Shown: positions 44,446-53,800 of the stretch, piece after piece | Layout of the letters: every line of letters starts with the position of its first letter | Numbering within the stretch: the stretch's first letter is position 1 | From: Larkinella humicola | GTDB taxonomy: Bacteria > Bacteroidota > Bacteroidia > Cytophagales > Spirosomataceae | Assembly (NCBI RefSeq): GCF_008727875.1 | Contig: NZ_VTWS01000002.1 | Location: 62,001 to 126,000, forward strand | Direction: 5' to 3' | DNA length: 64,000 bases | Made by a program: the position numbers and the translations under genes | Notes under the pieces: generated by a model | What the model was told of the DNA's origin: nothing | Seen by the model: the letters and a program-made list of their open reading frames with translations, nothing else | Database searches by the model: none

Positions 44446-44683
44446 GCAGAGTTACACAGAGAAAATCAGAGTTACGCAAAGTTCAAATTGTAGGACTTAC
44501 GTCTGATAATTCTATCACTCTTTCGCTTTCTGCCCCGTTCCCCTAAAGGATGGTCGGCCGCTGCCAGACTTTTAGCATCCGGACTAAGCCGCGTCCAAGT
44601 CCCTTTTAGGGGAACGGGGCAGAAAGCGAAAGTCCTAAATTGATAACTCTGATTTCCTCTGATAAACCCTGTGTAACAACATT
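44446..44683. repeat. Large inverted element with 10-bp word arrays
   Basis: The left array reads GCAGAGTTAC, ACAGAGAAAA, TCAGAGTTAC, GCAAAGTTCA (44446-44485). The right array (about 44640-44683) carries the complementary words. Inside lie two near-perfect 30-base arms, CTTTCGCTTTCTGCCCCGTT... at about 44518-44549 and its complement at 44602-44633, around a 52-base core. The element fills the gap between the phosphoesterase start and the stop of the efflux gene. No gene is seen in it. Confidence 0.75.
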
Positions 44684-44687
44684 TAGT

Positions 44688-46145
44688 TTACTGCCAGCCG
44701 CCCCCCAGCGCCCGATACAGGTCGATAACCGATAAGAACTGCGCCCGTTTGGTGTTAATCAGTGAGAGTTCAGCCGCCAGCACGCTGCGCTGCGCCGTGA
44801 TGACTTCCAGGTACGAAGCATAGCCCGTCGCGAATAATTCGTCGGAAATCGTGGCCGCCTGACCCAATACCGCCACTTCCTGGGCCTGCAGTTCCGCCAC
44901 CTTGCGGTAATTTTCAATGCCCCGCAAACTGGTAGTCACTTCGCTGAAACCGGTCAGCACAGTTTTCTGGTACCCGTAAAACGCTTCCCGGCTTTGGGCA
45001 ACCGACAGCGAATAGTTCGATTTCAGATACCGACGGTTGAAAACCGGAGCCGCCAGGCCGCCCAGTACGCCGAGTGCGAGCGAAGCCGGGTCGAGCAAAA
45101 CCGACGCCCGAAACGCATTCAGGCCCACGTAGGGCGTCAGCGTCAGGGACGGCAAGAACTCCGCCCGGGCCACCTCCACGTCGACGTTCGCGGCTTCCAT
45201 TGCCAGTTCGGCCTGCTGAATATCCGGTCGGCGACGCAGCATCTGGCTCGGAATCCCCGCCGAAATCCGGGCTGGCAATTCCTGGTTGCTGATGGTTTTA
45301 GTCCGCGCAATGGGTTGCGGAAACCGCCCCAGCAGCTGATTTAACTGGTTTTCGGTCTCCACAATTTGCTGTTGCACCTGCGCTTCCAGGCTCCGGGTGT
45401 TGAGCAATTGTGCGTTGAATTGCTGAACGGCGAGTTCGGTAACGCGTCCGGCGGCTTTCTGAACTACCACCAGTTCGGACGCCCGTTGTTGCAACGCCTG
45501 GTTTTCGCGAAGAATCTCCAGTTCGCTGTCCAACGCCAGAAGCCCGTAATACAGGCGGGCAACCTCGGCAATGAGCGAGGTAACAATCAGATGCCGCCCT
45601 TTTTCGGAGGCCAGAAAACGCACGTAAGCCGCTCGTTTGCGGTTTCGGAGTTTTCCCCACAGGTCAATTTCCCAGTTGCTCCGAAAACCCAGGAAGTACT
45701 CCGGCGTCACGTCCGGAATGCGCTTATCGCCTTTGATGTTGGGCGACAGGTTGGTGTCAAAATTCCCAACACCGTTCAGGGTATACCGACCAAAGCGGTC
45801 GAATCCGGCGGCTGCTACGGCATTGACCGAAGGCACCAATGCGCCCCGGCTGTACTCAAAATTAGCACGCGCCATTTCGATGCGCTGCGAAGCAATCTGC
45901 AAATCCGGGTTTCGGGCCAAAGCCGTATCGATCAGACTTTCCAGATCCGGGTCTGAGAAAAACGCTTTCCAATTCAGGTTGCCAACCGATGTCGAGTCCG
46001 TGTTTCCGGTAAACGACGTGGGCAGCGTCCGGGCTTTCGGCAGTTGCAGGGGTTCGGAAACCCGGCAGCTACTCAATAGAAAAAGCGGAATGAGATAAAA
46101 AACGAATTTTTGATACCTTGATTTATGAATGAACGGTCGTTCCAT
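44688..46145 (-). CDS. RND efflux outer-membrane lipoprotein (NodT/OprM-like)
   Basis: This 485-residue TolC-type channel has a lipobox (FLLSSCRV) after a basic N-terminus and two OEP domains with long helices. Typical segments are NWKAFFSDPDLESLIDTAL near 60-78, WEIDLWGKLRNRKRAA near 150 and RRRPDIQQAELAMEAANVDV near 310. It forms the exit duct of the tripartite pump encoded with it. Its start overlaps the end of the permease gene by 23 bp, which indicates translational coupling. Substrates cannot be read from the sequence. Confidence 0.93.
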   Translation of the reverse strand: MERPFIHKSRYQKFVFYLIPLFLLSSCRVSEPLQLPKARTLPTSFTGNTDSTSVGNLNWKAFFSDPDLESLIDTALARNPDLQIASQRIEMARANFEYSRGALVPSVNAVAAAGFDRFGRYTLNGVGNFDTNLSPNIKGDKRIPDVTPEYFLGFRSNWEIDLWGKLRNRKRAAYVRFLASEKGRHLIVTSLIAEVARLYYGLLALDSELEILRENQALQQRASELVVVQKAAGRVTELAVQQFNAQLLNTRSLEAQVQQQIVETENQLNQLLGRFPQPIARTKTISNQELPARISAGIPSQMLRRRPDIQQAELAMEAANVDVEVARAEFLPSLTLTPYVGLNAFRASVLLDPASLALGVLGGLAAPVFNRRYLKSNYSLSVAQSREAFYGYQKTVLTGFSEVTTSLRGIENYRKVAELQAQEVAVLGQAATISDELFATGYASYLEVITAQRSVLAAELSLINTKRAQFLSVIDLYRALGGGWQ

Positions 46146-49100
46146 TTTCGTGAGTTTGAGTTAATACCGGAACCTGATCCAGCCCGTCGTCTTTGGGCGG
46201 TTTGGCTTGCAGCAGTTGGGCGAGTTTGGCAAATGCAACATACAGCCCCGGAATCAGAAAGAGTCCGAACAGGGTTCCGATGAGCATACCGCCCGCAGCC
46301 GCCGTCCCGATGGAACGGTTACCGAGCGCACCGGCACCGGAAGCAATGCAGAGAGGAATCAGTCCGGCAATGAACGCGAAGGAGGTCATCAGAATCGGTC
46401 GCAGACGCGACATGGCCCCTTCCATTGCGGCTTTCAGAATCGACAGGCCTTCCTGTTGTTTCTGGTTGGCAAATTCAACGATCAGAATGGCGTTTTTCCC
46501 CAGCAAACCGATGAGCATGACCAGCGAAACCTGCGCGTAAATGTTGTTTTGCAAACCGGCCAGTTGCAGACAGAGAAATGACCCGAAAATACCGGCGGGC
46601 AGCGATAGCAAAACCGCCAGCGGCAAAAACAGACTTTCGTACTGCGCCACCAGCAACAGGTAGACGAAGACCAGACAGATCACAAAAATCCAGATGGCCT
46701 GGTCGCCCGACAACACTTCTTCGCGCGTCATCCCCGACCAGTCGAACGTAAAACCGCGCGGCAGTTTTTCTTTGGCTACTTCCTGAATCGCCTTGATGGC
46801 ATCCCCACTGCTGTAGCCGGGTGCCGACTCGCCGTTGATCATGGCCGAGGTAAACATGTTGTAGCGGGTCAACTGCTCCGGCCCGTAGACGCGTTCCATC
46901 GTGATAAAATTGGAATACGGCACCATTTCACCCTGTTTGTTCTTCACCCGCAGGTTCAGTACATCTTCCGGTTTAGCCCGGTATTGAGGTGCGGCCTGAA
47001 CCATCACCTTATACATCTGATTGAAGCGGATGAAATTGGACGCGTAAAAGCTTCCCATCAGCGTCTGGAGCGTACTCATGGCGTTGTCGATGGAAACGCC
47101 TTTCTGAGCGGCTTTATCCTGATCGACGTGCAACACGTACTGCGGGAAACTGGGGTCGAAACTGGTGAACACCCGGCTGATTTCCGGTCGTTTTTCCAAT
47201 TCGGCAATAAACTCATCGGTTACTTTTTTGGTCTTCTGCAAATCGTCACTCCGGGTACGGTCCTGCAACCGGATCTCAAAACCGCTCGAATTCCCAAAAC
47301 CGGGGACTGTGGGTGGCGAAAAGAACTGGATGCTGGCATCGTTGATATCCTTGGTTTTATCAGCCAGCAAGGCAATCACATCGTCAACCGATTCTTTGCG
47401 TTCATCCCAGCTTTTGAGGTTGATCATACCCATCCCGTAGGACGCTCCGGCGCCGTCGGTCATCAGACTCAAGCCCGCCAGCGTCGATACGTTCTCGACT
47501 GATTCGAGTTTGGAAGCCGCCTGCTGCACCAGATCCATGACTTCTTCCGTCCGCTCCACCGTGGCCCCAACGGGCGTGGTCACGTTCACGTAAATCATGC
47601 CCTGATCTTCGGTCGGAATAAAACCGGCGGGCAGAATGGTGTTGATTCCCCAGGTAGCGGCCACAAAAAGCAGCAGAACGCCCCAGGTCACGACGCCCCG
47701 GTTCACAAACGGACGCAAACCGCGCCGGTATTTCCCGGCCAGGGAGTCATATCCCCGGTTGAATTTAGCAAAAAACCGCCCCAGCAATCCCTTTTGCTCC
47801 CCATGAACGGGTCGTAGCAACAAAGCACACAAAGCGGGTGTCAGGGTCACGGCGTTGATCCCCGAAATCACAATGGAAATCGCCAGTGTTAGCGAAAACT
47901 GCCGGTAGAAAATACCGACCGGACCCGACAGGAAAGCGACCGGAATAAATACCGCCGACATCACCAGCGTAATGGCGACAATGGCTCCGCTGATTTCTTT
48001 CATTGCCGCAAACGTTGCCGCCCGGGGGGAAAGGTGTTCTTCCGTCATTTTGGCGTGAACGGCCTCCACCACCACAATGGCATTATCGACCACAATCCCA
48101 ATCGCCAAAACCAAAGCAAAGAGGGTTAGCAGGTTTACCGAGAAACCGATCACATCCATGAACGCAAACGTACCGACCAGCGCCACCGGAACCGCCAGGG
48201 CGCAAATCAGCGTCGAACGCCAGTCCTGGAGGAACAGGAAAACAACGATAAACACCAGAATGAAGGCTTCAAACAGCGTGCGGACGACCTCGTGAATCGA
48301 GGCATCCAGAAAGCGCGACACGTCGTAGGCAAAGTTGTAGGTCATGCCCGGCGGGAAAGTCGTTTCTTTCAGTTCGGCCAGGCGTTTTTTGACATTGGCA
48401 ATAACTTCCTGCGCGTTGGAACCCGGCCGCTGTTTCAACATGATAGCCGCCGAGGGCCGACCGTCGTTTTTGGACAGGATACCGTAGTCCAGCGATCCGA
48501 ATTCAACTTCGGACACGTCTTTCAACCGGAGAATCGAGCCGTCGTCCAGGGTACGGATCGCGATGTTTTCGTACTGCCCGGGTTCGATAAATTTCCCCGT
48601 ATAGCGCAGGACATACTGCAAAACCTGGGCATCACGGTCGGCACTTTCACCGGCTTTTCCGGGAGCCGCTTCCACGTTCTGTTCCCGAATGGCCGCGATG
48701 ACTTCATCGGCGGAAACGTTGTAGACCGTCATGCGGTCGGGCTTGAGCCAGACCCGCATGGAATATTCCCGCGCACCCAGAATATCGACAAAACCGACGC
48801 CATCGATGCGTTTGAGTTCCGCCAAGATGTTGATATCGGCGAAGTTATAGATGAATTTCTCATCCGCCGTTGAATCCGTGCTGATCAGGTTCAAATACAA
48901 CAACATGCTATTGACCTCTTTCTCCGTCGTTACCCCGGCCTTGATCACTTCTTCGGGAAGTTCATCCAGAACGGTCGTCACCCGGTTTTGAACGTTCACG
49001 GCCGCCAGATCCGGGTCGGTGCCGACTTTGAAGAAGACCTGAATCAGAGTCGAGCCGTCATTTCCTGAAATGGCGGTCATGTAGGTCATATTCGGCACAC

Positions 49101-49311
49101 CGTTGATGGCCCGTTCCAGCGGCATAGCCACGGCTTTGGTGCTCACTTCGGCATTGGCACCCGTATAACTAGCCGTTACGACAACAGACGGCGGAACAAT
49201 GTCGGGGAACTGAGTAACCGGTAAATTCATCAGCGACAGTACGCCCAGCAACGTAATCAAAACCGAGATTACGGCGGAGAGCAAAGGCCGTTTTATGAAG
49301 GTATCAAACAT
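46123..49311 (-). CDS. RND efflux permease, HAE1 family (AcrB-like)
   Basis: This 1062-residue inner-membrane pump has the twelve-helix RND plan with two large periplasmic loops. It opens MFDTFIKRPLLSAVISVLI, typical of AcrB/MexB relatives. The proton-relay helix 4 contains GIVVDNAIVVVEAVH, though the AcrB-like second Asp is shifted, as in many Bacteroidota members. Helix 10 and the SFAFIAGLIPL segment are conserved. It exports hydrophobic or amphiphilic compounds with proton influx. A hairpin lies in the 107-bp gap behind the adaptor gene. The gene order adaptor, permease, outer-membrane factor is the standard operon. Confidence 0.94.
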   Translation of the reverse strand: MFDTFIKRPLLSAVISVLITLLGVLSLMNLPVTQFPDIVPPSVVVTASYTGANAEVSTKAVAMPLERAINGVPNMTYMTAISGNDGSTLIQVFFKVGTDPDLAAVNVQNRVTTVLDELPEEVIKAGVTTEKEVNSMLLYLNLISTDSTADEKFIYNFADINILAELKRIDGVGFVDILGAREYSMRVWLKPDRMTVYNVSADEVIAAIREQNVEAAPGKAGESADRDAQVLQYVLRYTGKFIEPGQYENIAIRTLDDGSILRLKDVSEVEFGSLDYGILSKNDGRPSAAIMLKQRPGSNAQEVIANVKKRLAELKETTFPPGMTYNFAYDVSRFLDASIHEVVRTLFEAFILVFIVVFLFLQDWRSTLICALAVPVALVGTFAFMDVIGFSVNLLTLFALVLAIGIVVDNAIVVVEAVHAKMTEEHLSPRAATFAAMKEISGAIVAITLVMSAVFIPVAFLSGPVGIFYRQFSLTLAISIVISGINAVTLTPALCALLLRPVHGEQKGLLGRFFAKFNRGYDSLAGKYRRGLRPFVNRGVVTWGVLLLFVAATWGINTILPAGFIPTEDQGMIYVNVTTPVGATVERTEEVMDLVQQAASKLESVENVSTLAGLSLMTDGAGASYGMGMINLKSWDERKESVDDVIALLADKTKDINDASIQFFSPPTVPGFGNSSGFEIRLQDRTRSDDLQKTKKVTDEFIAELEKRPEISRVFTSFDPSFPQYVLHVDQDKAAQKGVSIDNAMSTLQTLMGSFYASNFIRFNQMYKVMVQAAPQYRAKPEDVLNLRVKNKQGEMVPYSNFITMERVYGPEQLTRYNMFTSAMINGESAPGYSSGDAIKAIQEVAKEKLPRGFTFDWSGMTREEVLSGDQAIWIFVICLVFVYLLLVAQYESLFLPLAVLLSLPAGIFGSFLCLQLAGLQNNIYAQVSLVMLIGLLGKNAILIVEFANQKQQEGLSILKAAMEGAMSRLRPILMTSFAFIAGLIPLCIASGAGALGNRSIGTAAAGGMLIGTLFGLFLIPGLYVAFAKLAQLLQAKPPKDDGLDQVPVLTQTHENGTTVHS

Positions 49312-49345
49312 AGTTTCGTGCTGATAAATCTAAAGTACAGGCATC

Positions 49346-49371
49346 CCTCTGGTCGCGGGTGCGACCAGAGG
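49346..49371 (-). promoter_or_regulatory. Intercistronic hairpin in the efflux operon
   Basis: A perfect 11-base stem (CCTCTGGTCGC / GCGACCAGAGG) with a GGGT loop lies between the adaptor stop and the permease start. There is no T-run on the minus strand. It may set transcript processing or stability and so the ratio of the two proteins. Confidence 0.5.
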
Positions 49372-49418
49372 TTGCTCTGAACCCTAGAGTGGGATGGAAT
49401 GATCGGAAGCCTTTCCGG

Positions 49419-50570
49419 TTAGTTGGTAACCACCTGGGTCTCGGATTTTGCGGGATTTAGTGTCAGCAAACTCTCGGGCGACAGTGCCTGCGGAACAATT
49501 TGCATCCCATCGCGGATGTTCTGAATTCCTTCGTAGACGACCTTCTCACCAGGTTCCAGCCCCGATTTGACCAGGTAAAACTGGGCGATACGGCTCTGGG
49601 GAACGAAGCTCCGCATTTTTACTTTGTTGGACGCATCGACCACATACACGTAGTTTTTATCCTGAATTTCAAATACTGCCTTCTGCGGAACCAGAACCGC
49701 ATTATCTACCTCATTTTTCAGGCGAATTTTGCCCGTAGCCCCGTGTTTGAGCATTTTGTCAGGATTTGGAAAACGCGCCCGGAAGGCAATCGTGCCGGAA
49801 CCATCGTCAAACACGCTTTCCATCGTTTCAATTTTACCGGCCTGCTTATACGGCGTATCGTCGGCCAGGAGCAATGTTACTTCCTGTCCGCTGCTGCTGT
49901 GTTTCCCTTTTTTGATGTATTCCAGGTATTCTTTTTCAGACACGTGAAAATACGCATAGACTTCGCGAATGTCCGAAACCGTAGTCAGTAGGGCGCCTTC
50001 CTCGATCAAACTGCCCATTTTGGACGGAATCCGGTTAATCACCCCGTCAAACGGAGCCCGGATGCTGGCATGAGCCAGGCGCAGCGAAGCGTTTTCCTGT
50101 GCCGACTGGGCTTCTTCAATGGCAGCTTTGGCGGCATCCAGTTTCGACTTCGACAGTTCCAGTTCGGAAGCCGAAATCACTTTCTTGTCGACCAGCAACT
50201 TAACACGCCCCAGCTCTACCTCAGCGGTTTTGGCTTCGGCCATCGCGCTCTTCAGATTGGCTCTTGCCTTGGCCAGTTCGGCCTGATACTCAGCCTGGTT
50301 GATCTGAAACAGCAATTGTCCTTTTTTCACCTGCCGCCCTTCGTCGACATGTATTTTATCAAGAAACCCGCCAACGCGGGCACGAATTTCCACGTTCCGA
50401 ACGGCCTCCACATTGCCCGCGTATTCACGTTGCAGGGTGGTCGACTGTCGGGTAATTTCAAAAATGGGGAGTTCCGGTTTTTCAACCTCGGTTTTCTCCT
50501 CGGCCTGGCTGCTACAACCGCTGATAAAAGCACTGATTGATAGCGCAATGGCAATGATGTATCCTTTCAT
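49419..50570 (-). CDS. RND efflux periplasmic adaptor lipoprotein
   Basis: This 383-residue membrane-fusion protein links permease and outer-membrane channel. The start MKGYIIAIALSISAFISGC gives a lipoprotein signal with lipobox ISGC; an upstream reading adds 21 unlikely residues. The barrel-sandwich and hairpin parts are clear: VEIRARVGGFLDKIHVDEG near 60, a coiled-coil hairpin of about 90 residues (AELAKARANLKSAMAEAKT...), then ASIRAPFDGVINRIPSKMG near 170. The C-terminal part holds the membrane-proximal domain. It is the second gene of the operon, 145 bp after a small exported protein. Confidence 0.93.
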   Translation of the reverse strand: MKGYIIAIALSISAFISGCSSQAEEKTEVEKPELPIFEITRQSTTLQREYAGNVEAVRNVEIRARVGGFLDKIHVDEGRQVKKGQLLFQINQAEYQAELAKARANLKSAMAEAKTAEVELGRVKLLVDKKVISASELELSKSKLDAAKAAIEEAQSAQENASLRLAHASIRAPFDGVINRIPSKMGSLIEEGALLTTVSDIREVYAYFHVSEKEYLEYIKKGKHSSSGQEVTLLLADDTPYKQAGKIETMESVFDDGSGTIAFRARFPNPDKMLKHGATGKIRLKNEVDNAVLVPQKAVFEIQDKNYVYVVDASNKVKMRSFVPQSRIAQFYLVKSGLEPGEKVVYEGIQNIRDGMQIVPQALSPESLLTLNPAKSETQVVTN

Positions 50571-50715
50571 AGTGGTGATATGATTTCTCGTTAAGCGTAT
50601 AGGGAAGTCACGACATGGTTCATCCCTGAACAAAGTCCGACCTGAATTTCAATAAGATGTAACTGGATGTTGTCGTACTCGATTGAAAAACGCTCCACCT
50701 GAGCGGAACTACCCC

Positions 50716-51111
50716 TTAAGCTTGAGGTGGCGGGGAGTTTATTTCCTGGACATGCGAGAATACACGAATGAACGTTAGTCCAACGGGGCGGGCAGCCAGG
50801 TGCCAGTAAACGGGCTTTAAGGAAAAAGAGAAAAGAGGGGCAGAGAAATAATCGTGTTCAATATTGGCAACGTCGGACTCTTCTTTGGCATCATCCTGCT
50901 CCGGAACGGCATCGATAATGCCCAGCCAATTTTCCAGAACCAATTCACCGATGCTTTCAATTCGGTTAACGGATAAGTCTTCTTTTTGGGCACCATGAAG
51001 CATCCTGGGCGAAAAGTGCTCGGGCACATCAACACTAATGTTGATGATGTGCAGCGCCATTAGCCAGCAGAATAACCGGTGCAGAAAGAAGTTTTTTCTC
51101 CGTTTACTCAT
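50716..51111 (-). CDS. Small exported protein heading the efflux operon
   Basis: This 131-residue protein has a basic N-terminus and one hydrophobic segment (LFCWLMALHIINISV), then an acidic, mostly polar middle and a proline tail ending NSPPPQA. It looks exported or anchored by one helix. I do not recognise a family; similar short proteins with an HIINISVD-like segment occur ahead of efflux or metal genes in Cytophagales to my memory. It has a good promoter 26 bp upstream and is likely the first gene of the transcript with the adaptor, permease and channel. Confidence 0.65.
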   Translation of the reverse strand: MSKRRKNFFLHRLFCWLMALHIINISVDVPEHFSPRMLHGAQKEDLSVNRIESIGELVLENWLGIIDAVPEQDDAKEESDVANIEHDYFSAPLFSFSLKPVYWHLAARPVGLTFIRVFSHVQEINSPPPQA

Positions 51112-51136
51112 TTGAATGTTGTATTCTTAATCGTTT

Positions 51137-51168
51137 CAAAATTAAGCACATATATCGGAAATATACAA
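51137..51168 (-). promoter_or_regulatory. Promoter of the RND efflux operon
   Basis: On the minus strand TTG (51168-51166), a 21-base spacer and TAATTTTG (51144-51137) match the Bacteroidota consensus. The start codon at 51111 follows with a leader of about 20 bases. The rest of the 312-bp gap to 51424 is AT-rich and shows no gene. No regulator gene is adjacent. Confidence 0.6.
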
Positions 51169-51423
51169 CTATTATTCTTAAAATCGGCCAAATTTGCAAA
51201 TAGTTACTGCTTTTTCTCCGATCATTACAATTTAATACCCGTGGTTTTCACCCTTTGCAACAGCCTGTATTGCGATTTTGAGGATTCTCTTTAAAAATAA
51301 ACGCAGAAGCGAGAAAAGAGTTCGACTCGTATACGTTGGCTTTTGAATCCTGACTTACTTTTCATAAAATGCCTCCTGATTTTTCCCGGGTACTTACTAT
51401 TCGCATCTGATGAGTCTTGCCGT

Positions 51424-51987
51424 ATGAAAACCGCCCTTGCTATTCTCCGTGGCATCAATGTCAGTGGTCAAAAAAGAGTCCCAATGAACGAGTTGAAGCA
51501 CTTGGTCGAGGAATTGAATTGCCAGCAGGTCAAAACGTACGTTCAAAGCGGTAACGTCGTTTTCACGCATTCCGCTGCCGATGAGGAGCAACTGAGAAAA
51601 CAGATTGAGAAGAAAATTGTTGAAACATTTGGCTTTCAGGTGCCGGTTTTGATCCGGTCGCTGAACGAGCTGACCGGCATCGTTGCACACAATCCTTTTT
51701 TACAGGAAGACCACACCGATCTCGACAAGCTTCATGTCACGTTTCTAGCGGATGTGCCCGACACTTTGAATCGTGACAAACTAAAAGAGTTGGCCGTTGG
51801 CACCGACCGGTTTTTCCTCTCTGGAAAAGAACTATACGTGTATTGCCCGGGCGGTTATGGCAACACCAAACTGAGCAATACCTTTTTTGAAAACAAGCTC
51901 AAGGTAACGGCCACGACCCGAAACTGGAAAACCGTCAATGAGCTTTTAAAAATGATGCACTCATTGAGTCCGAACACGGAACGGTAG
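51424..51987 (+). CDS. DUF1697 family protein
   Basis: This 187-residue protein matches DUF1697, a widespread cytoplasmic family of unknown function. The opening MKTALAILRGINVSGQKRVPM and the motif KTYVQSGNVVF near 40-50 are diagnostic. The start is set by the conserved N-terminus; an upstream extension of 27 residues is not family-like. It stands alone between the efflux operon and an acyl-CoA ligase. Confidence 0.9.
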   Translation: MKTALAILRGINVSGQKRVPMNELKHLVEELNCQQVKTYVQSGNVVFTHSAADEEQLRKQIEKKIVETFGFQVPVLIRSLNELTGIVAHNPFLQEDHTDLDKLHVTFLADVPDTLNRDKLKELAVGTDRFFLSGKELYVYCPGGYGNTKLSNTFFENKLKVTATTRNWKTVNELLKMMHSLSPNTER

Positions 51988-52021
51988 CGAACAGGATTTT
52001 TTTGCTCCGGAAGCGTCCTTT

Positions 52022-53695
52022 TCAGGAGAAGATCAGTCCTTTCATCTCGGCCCGGATTTTCTTCTTATCGATTTTGCCAACGCTGGTTTTCGGAATTTCA
52101 CTGACCAGCACAATGCGATCCGGCACATACCACTTGTTAATGTCCCCGCTCGAAATCTGACCCTGCAAGGCGGTTTTGATCGTTTCAGACGTTACTTTGC
52201 CTACATACTCCGGTTTTAGCACCACCAGCGCGTGCGGGCGTTCGCCCCATTTTTCGTCCGGGAACCCGACCACCGCCGACTCGCCCACGCCTTCGATTTG
52301 CGACAGGCAGTTTTCAATGGCCAGCGACGAAACCCACTCCCCACCGGACTTGATGACGTCCTTGGTGCGATCGGCAATGATCACCCAGTTATCGGGCGTA
52401 ATGGCGGCCACATCACCCGTGTGGAGCCAGCCGTTGTGCCAGAGTTCCTCTCCCCGATCGGTTTCCTTGTAATAGCCCTGCGTAAGCCAGGAGCCCCGCG
52501 CTGTCAGTTCGCCCAGCGAATGGCCGTCGTGCGGAACCGGCTGTCCCTCATCGTCCTGCAACTGGATGTCGATAAAGGGCGCGATGCGACCGGCCCGCGT
52601 CCGAAACTCCACCTGCTCGTCGATGGGCAACGCACGTTCGGTGTCATTCAGGTAGGTGAGCGACAGAATCGGAGCGGTTTCGGACAATCCATACCCTGCA
52701 TAGACCTGAATGCCCAGTTCCAGGGCGGCTTTTGCCAGCCCTTTCGTCAGCGCCGAGCCGCCGATGATGACCTTCCAGCGACTCAAATCCACCTGTCTGG
52801 CAACCGGGCTATTCACCAGCATCGTCAGAATCGTTGGAACACAATGCGAGAGGGTTACTTTTTCTTTCAGGAGTAATGTCAGAAGCATTTCGGGCTCGTA
52901 TCGCCCCGGATACACCTGCCGCGCCGACAGCATCGTTGCCAGAAGCGGAAAACCCCAGGCGTGGACGTGAAACAGGGGCGTGATGGGCATGTATACATCA
53001 TGGGTCGAATGAAACGCGACGGCTTCATACCCGCAGATATACGTTACCAGCCCCATCGTGTGCATGAACAACTGCCGGTGCGAAAAATAAACACCTTTGG
53101 GGTTGCCCGTGGTGCCGGTGGTATAAAACGTCGTAGCCCAGGTATTTTCGTCAAAATCCGGGAAATCGTACTGGTCTGAAGCGGTTTTCAGCAGACTTTC
53201 GTATTCGCCGACAAAACCGTCCGGCATCACAACCCCCTGATTCTGATACACTTTGTCGCTCACCAGAATGAACGTTTCCACTGTCGTGAGCTGGCTTTTG
53301 ATCGCATCAAGCAGAGGCAGGAAGTCTTCATGAATCACCACTACCTTGTCTTCCGCGTGGTTCATGCAATACAGAATCTGCGCGGGAGACAACCGCACGT
53401 TGATCGTGTGCAGAATGGCGCCCAGGCACGGAATGGCAAAAAAACATTCCAGATACCGGTGACTATCCCAATCGAAAACCGCTACCGTATCGCCCGGCTT
53501 CACCCCGCTGGAAGTCAGCAAATTGGCCAGGCGACGAACCCGCTGGTTGAAGTCCACGTAATTCATACGGAACAGGTCGCGGTAAACAATTTCCCGCTGC
53601 GGCTCGTATTTGAGCGACTGCCCCAATATTGTTTTTACCAGAAGCGGTTGCTCCTGAGCCGAAGCCGTGCGGGGGATCAGTTTCGTGGCAATCAT
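52022..53695 (-). CDS. Long-chain fatty acid--CoA ligase (AMP-binding)
   Basis: This 557-residue ANL-superfamily enzyme activates a fatty acid with ATP and joins it to CoA. The P-loop TFYTTGTTGNPKGVYFSH is near residue 180, AGYGLSETAPILSLT near 320, the hinge WLHTGDVAAI near 430, and the C-terminal catalytic lysine in PKTSVGKIDKKKIR near 540. The layout matches medium/long-chain ligases of the AlkK/FadD13 type. I start at MIATKLIPRTASAQ; a GTG 11 codons earlier is possible. It stands alone with respect to beta-oxidation genes. Confidence 0.92.
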   Translation of the reverse strand: MIATKLIPRTASAQEQPLLVKTILGQSLKYEPQREIVYRDLFRMNYVDFNQRVRRLANLLTSSGVKPGDTVAVFDWDSHRYLECFFAIPCLGAILHTINVRLSPAQILYCMNHAEDKVVVIHEDFLPLLDAIKSQLTTVETFILVSDKVYQNQGVVMPDGFVGEYESLLKTASDQYDFPDFDENTWATTFYTTGTTGNPKGVYFSHRQLFMHTMGLVTYICGYEAVAFHSTHDVYMPITPLFHVHAWGFPLLATMLSARQVYPGRYEPEMLLTLLLKEKVTLSHCVPTILTMLVNSPVARQVDLSRWKVIIGGSALTKGLAKAALELGIQVYAGYGLSETAPILSLTYLNDTERALPIDEQVEFRTRAGRIAPFIDIQLQDDEGQPVPHDGHSLGELTARGSWLTQGYYKETDRGEELWHNGWLHTGDVAAITPDNWVIIADRTKDVIKSGGEWVSSLAIENCLSQIEGVGESAVVGFPDEKWGERPHALVVLKPEYVGKVTSETIKTALQGQISSGDINKWYVPDRIVLVSEIPKTSVGKIDKKKIRAEMKGLIFS

Positions 53696-53800
53696 CACAA
53701 AAGGGATAGGAAGGCCGGTAAAGGCCACTAATAGGACAAGAAAATCTTGCTGAAATTATAGAATTTCAGTCAAATCCTGCCGTCCTGCAGCGGTTTTATT

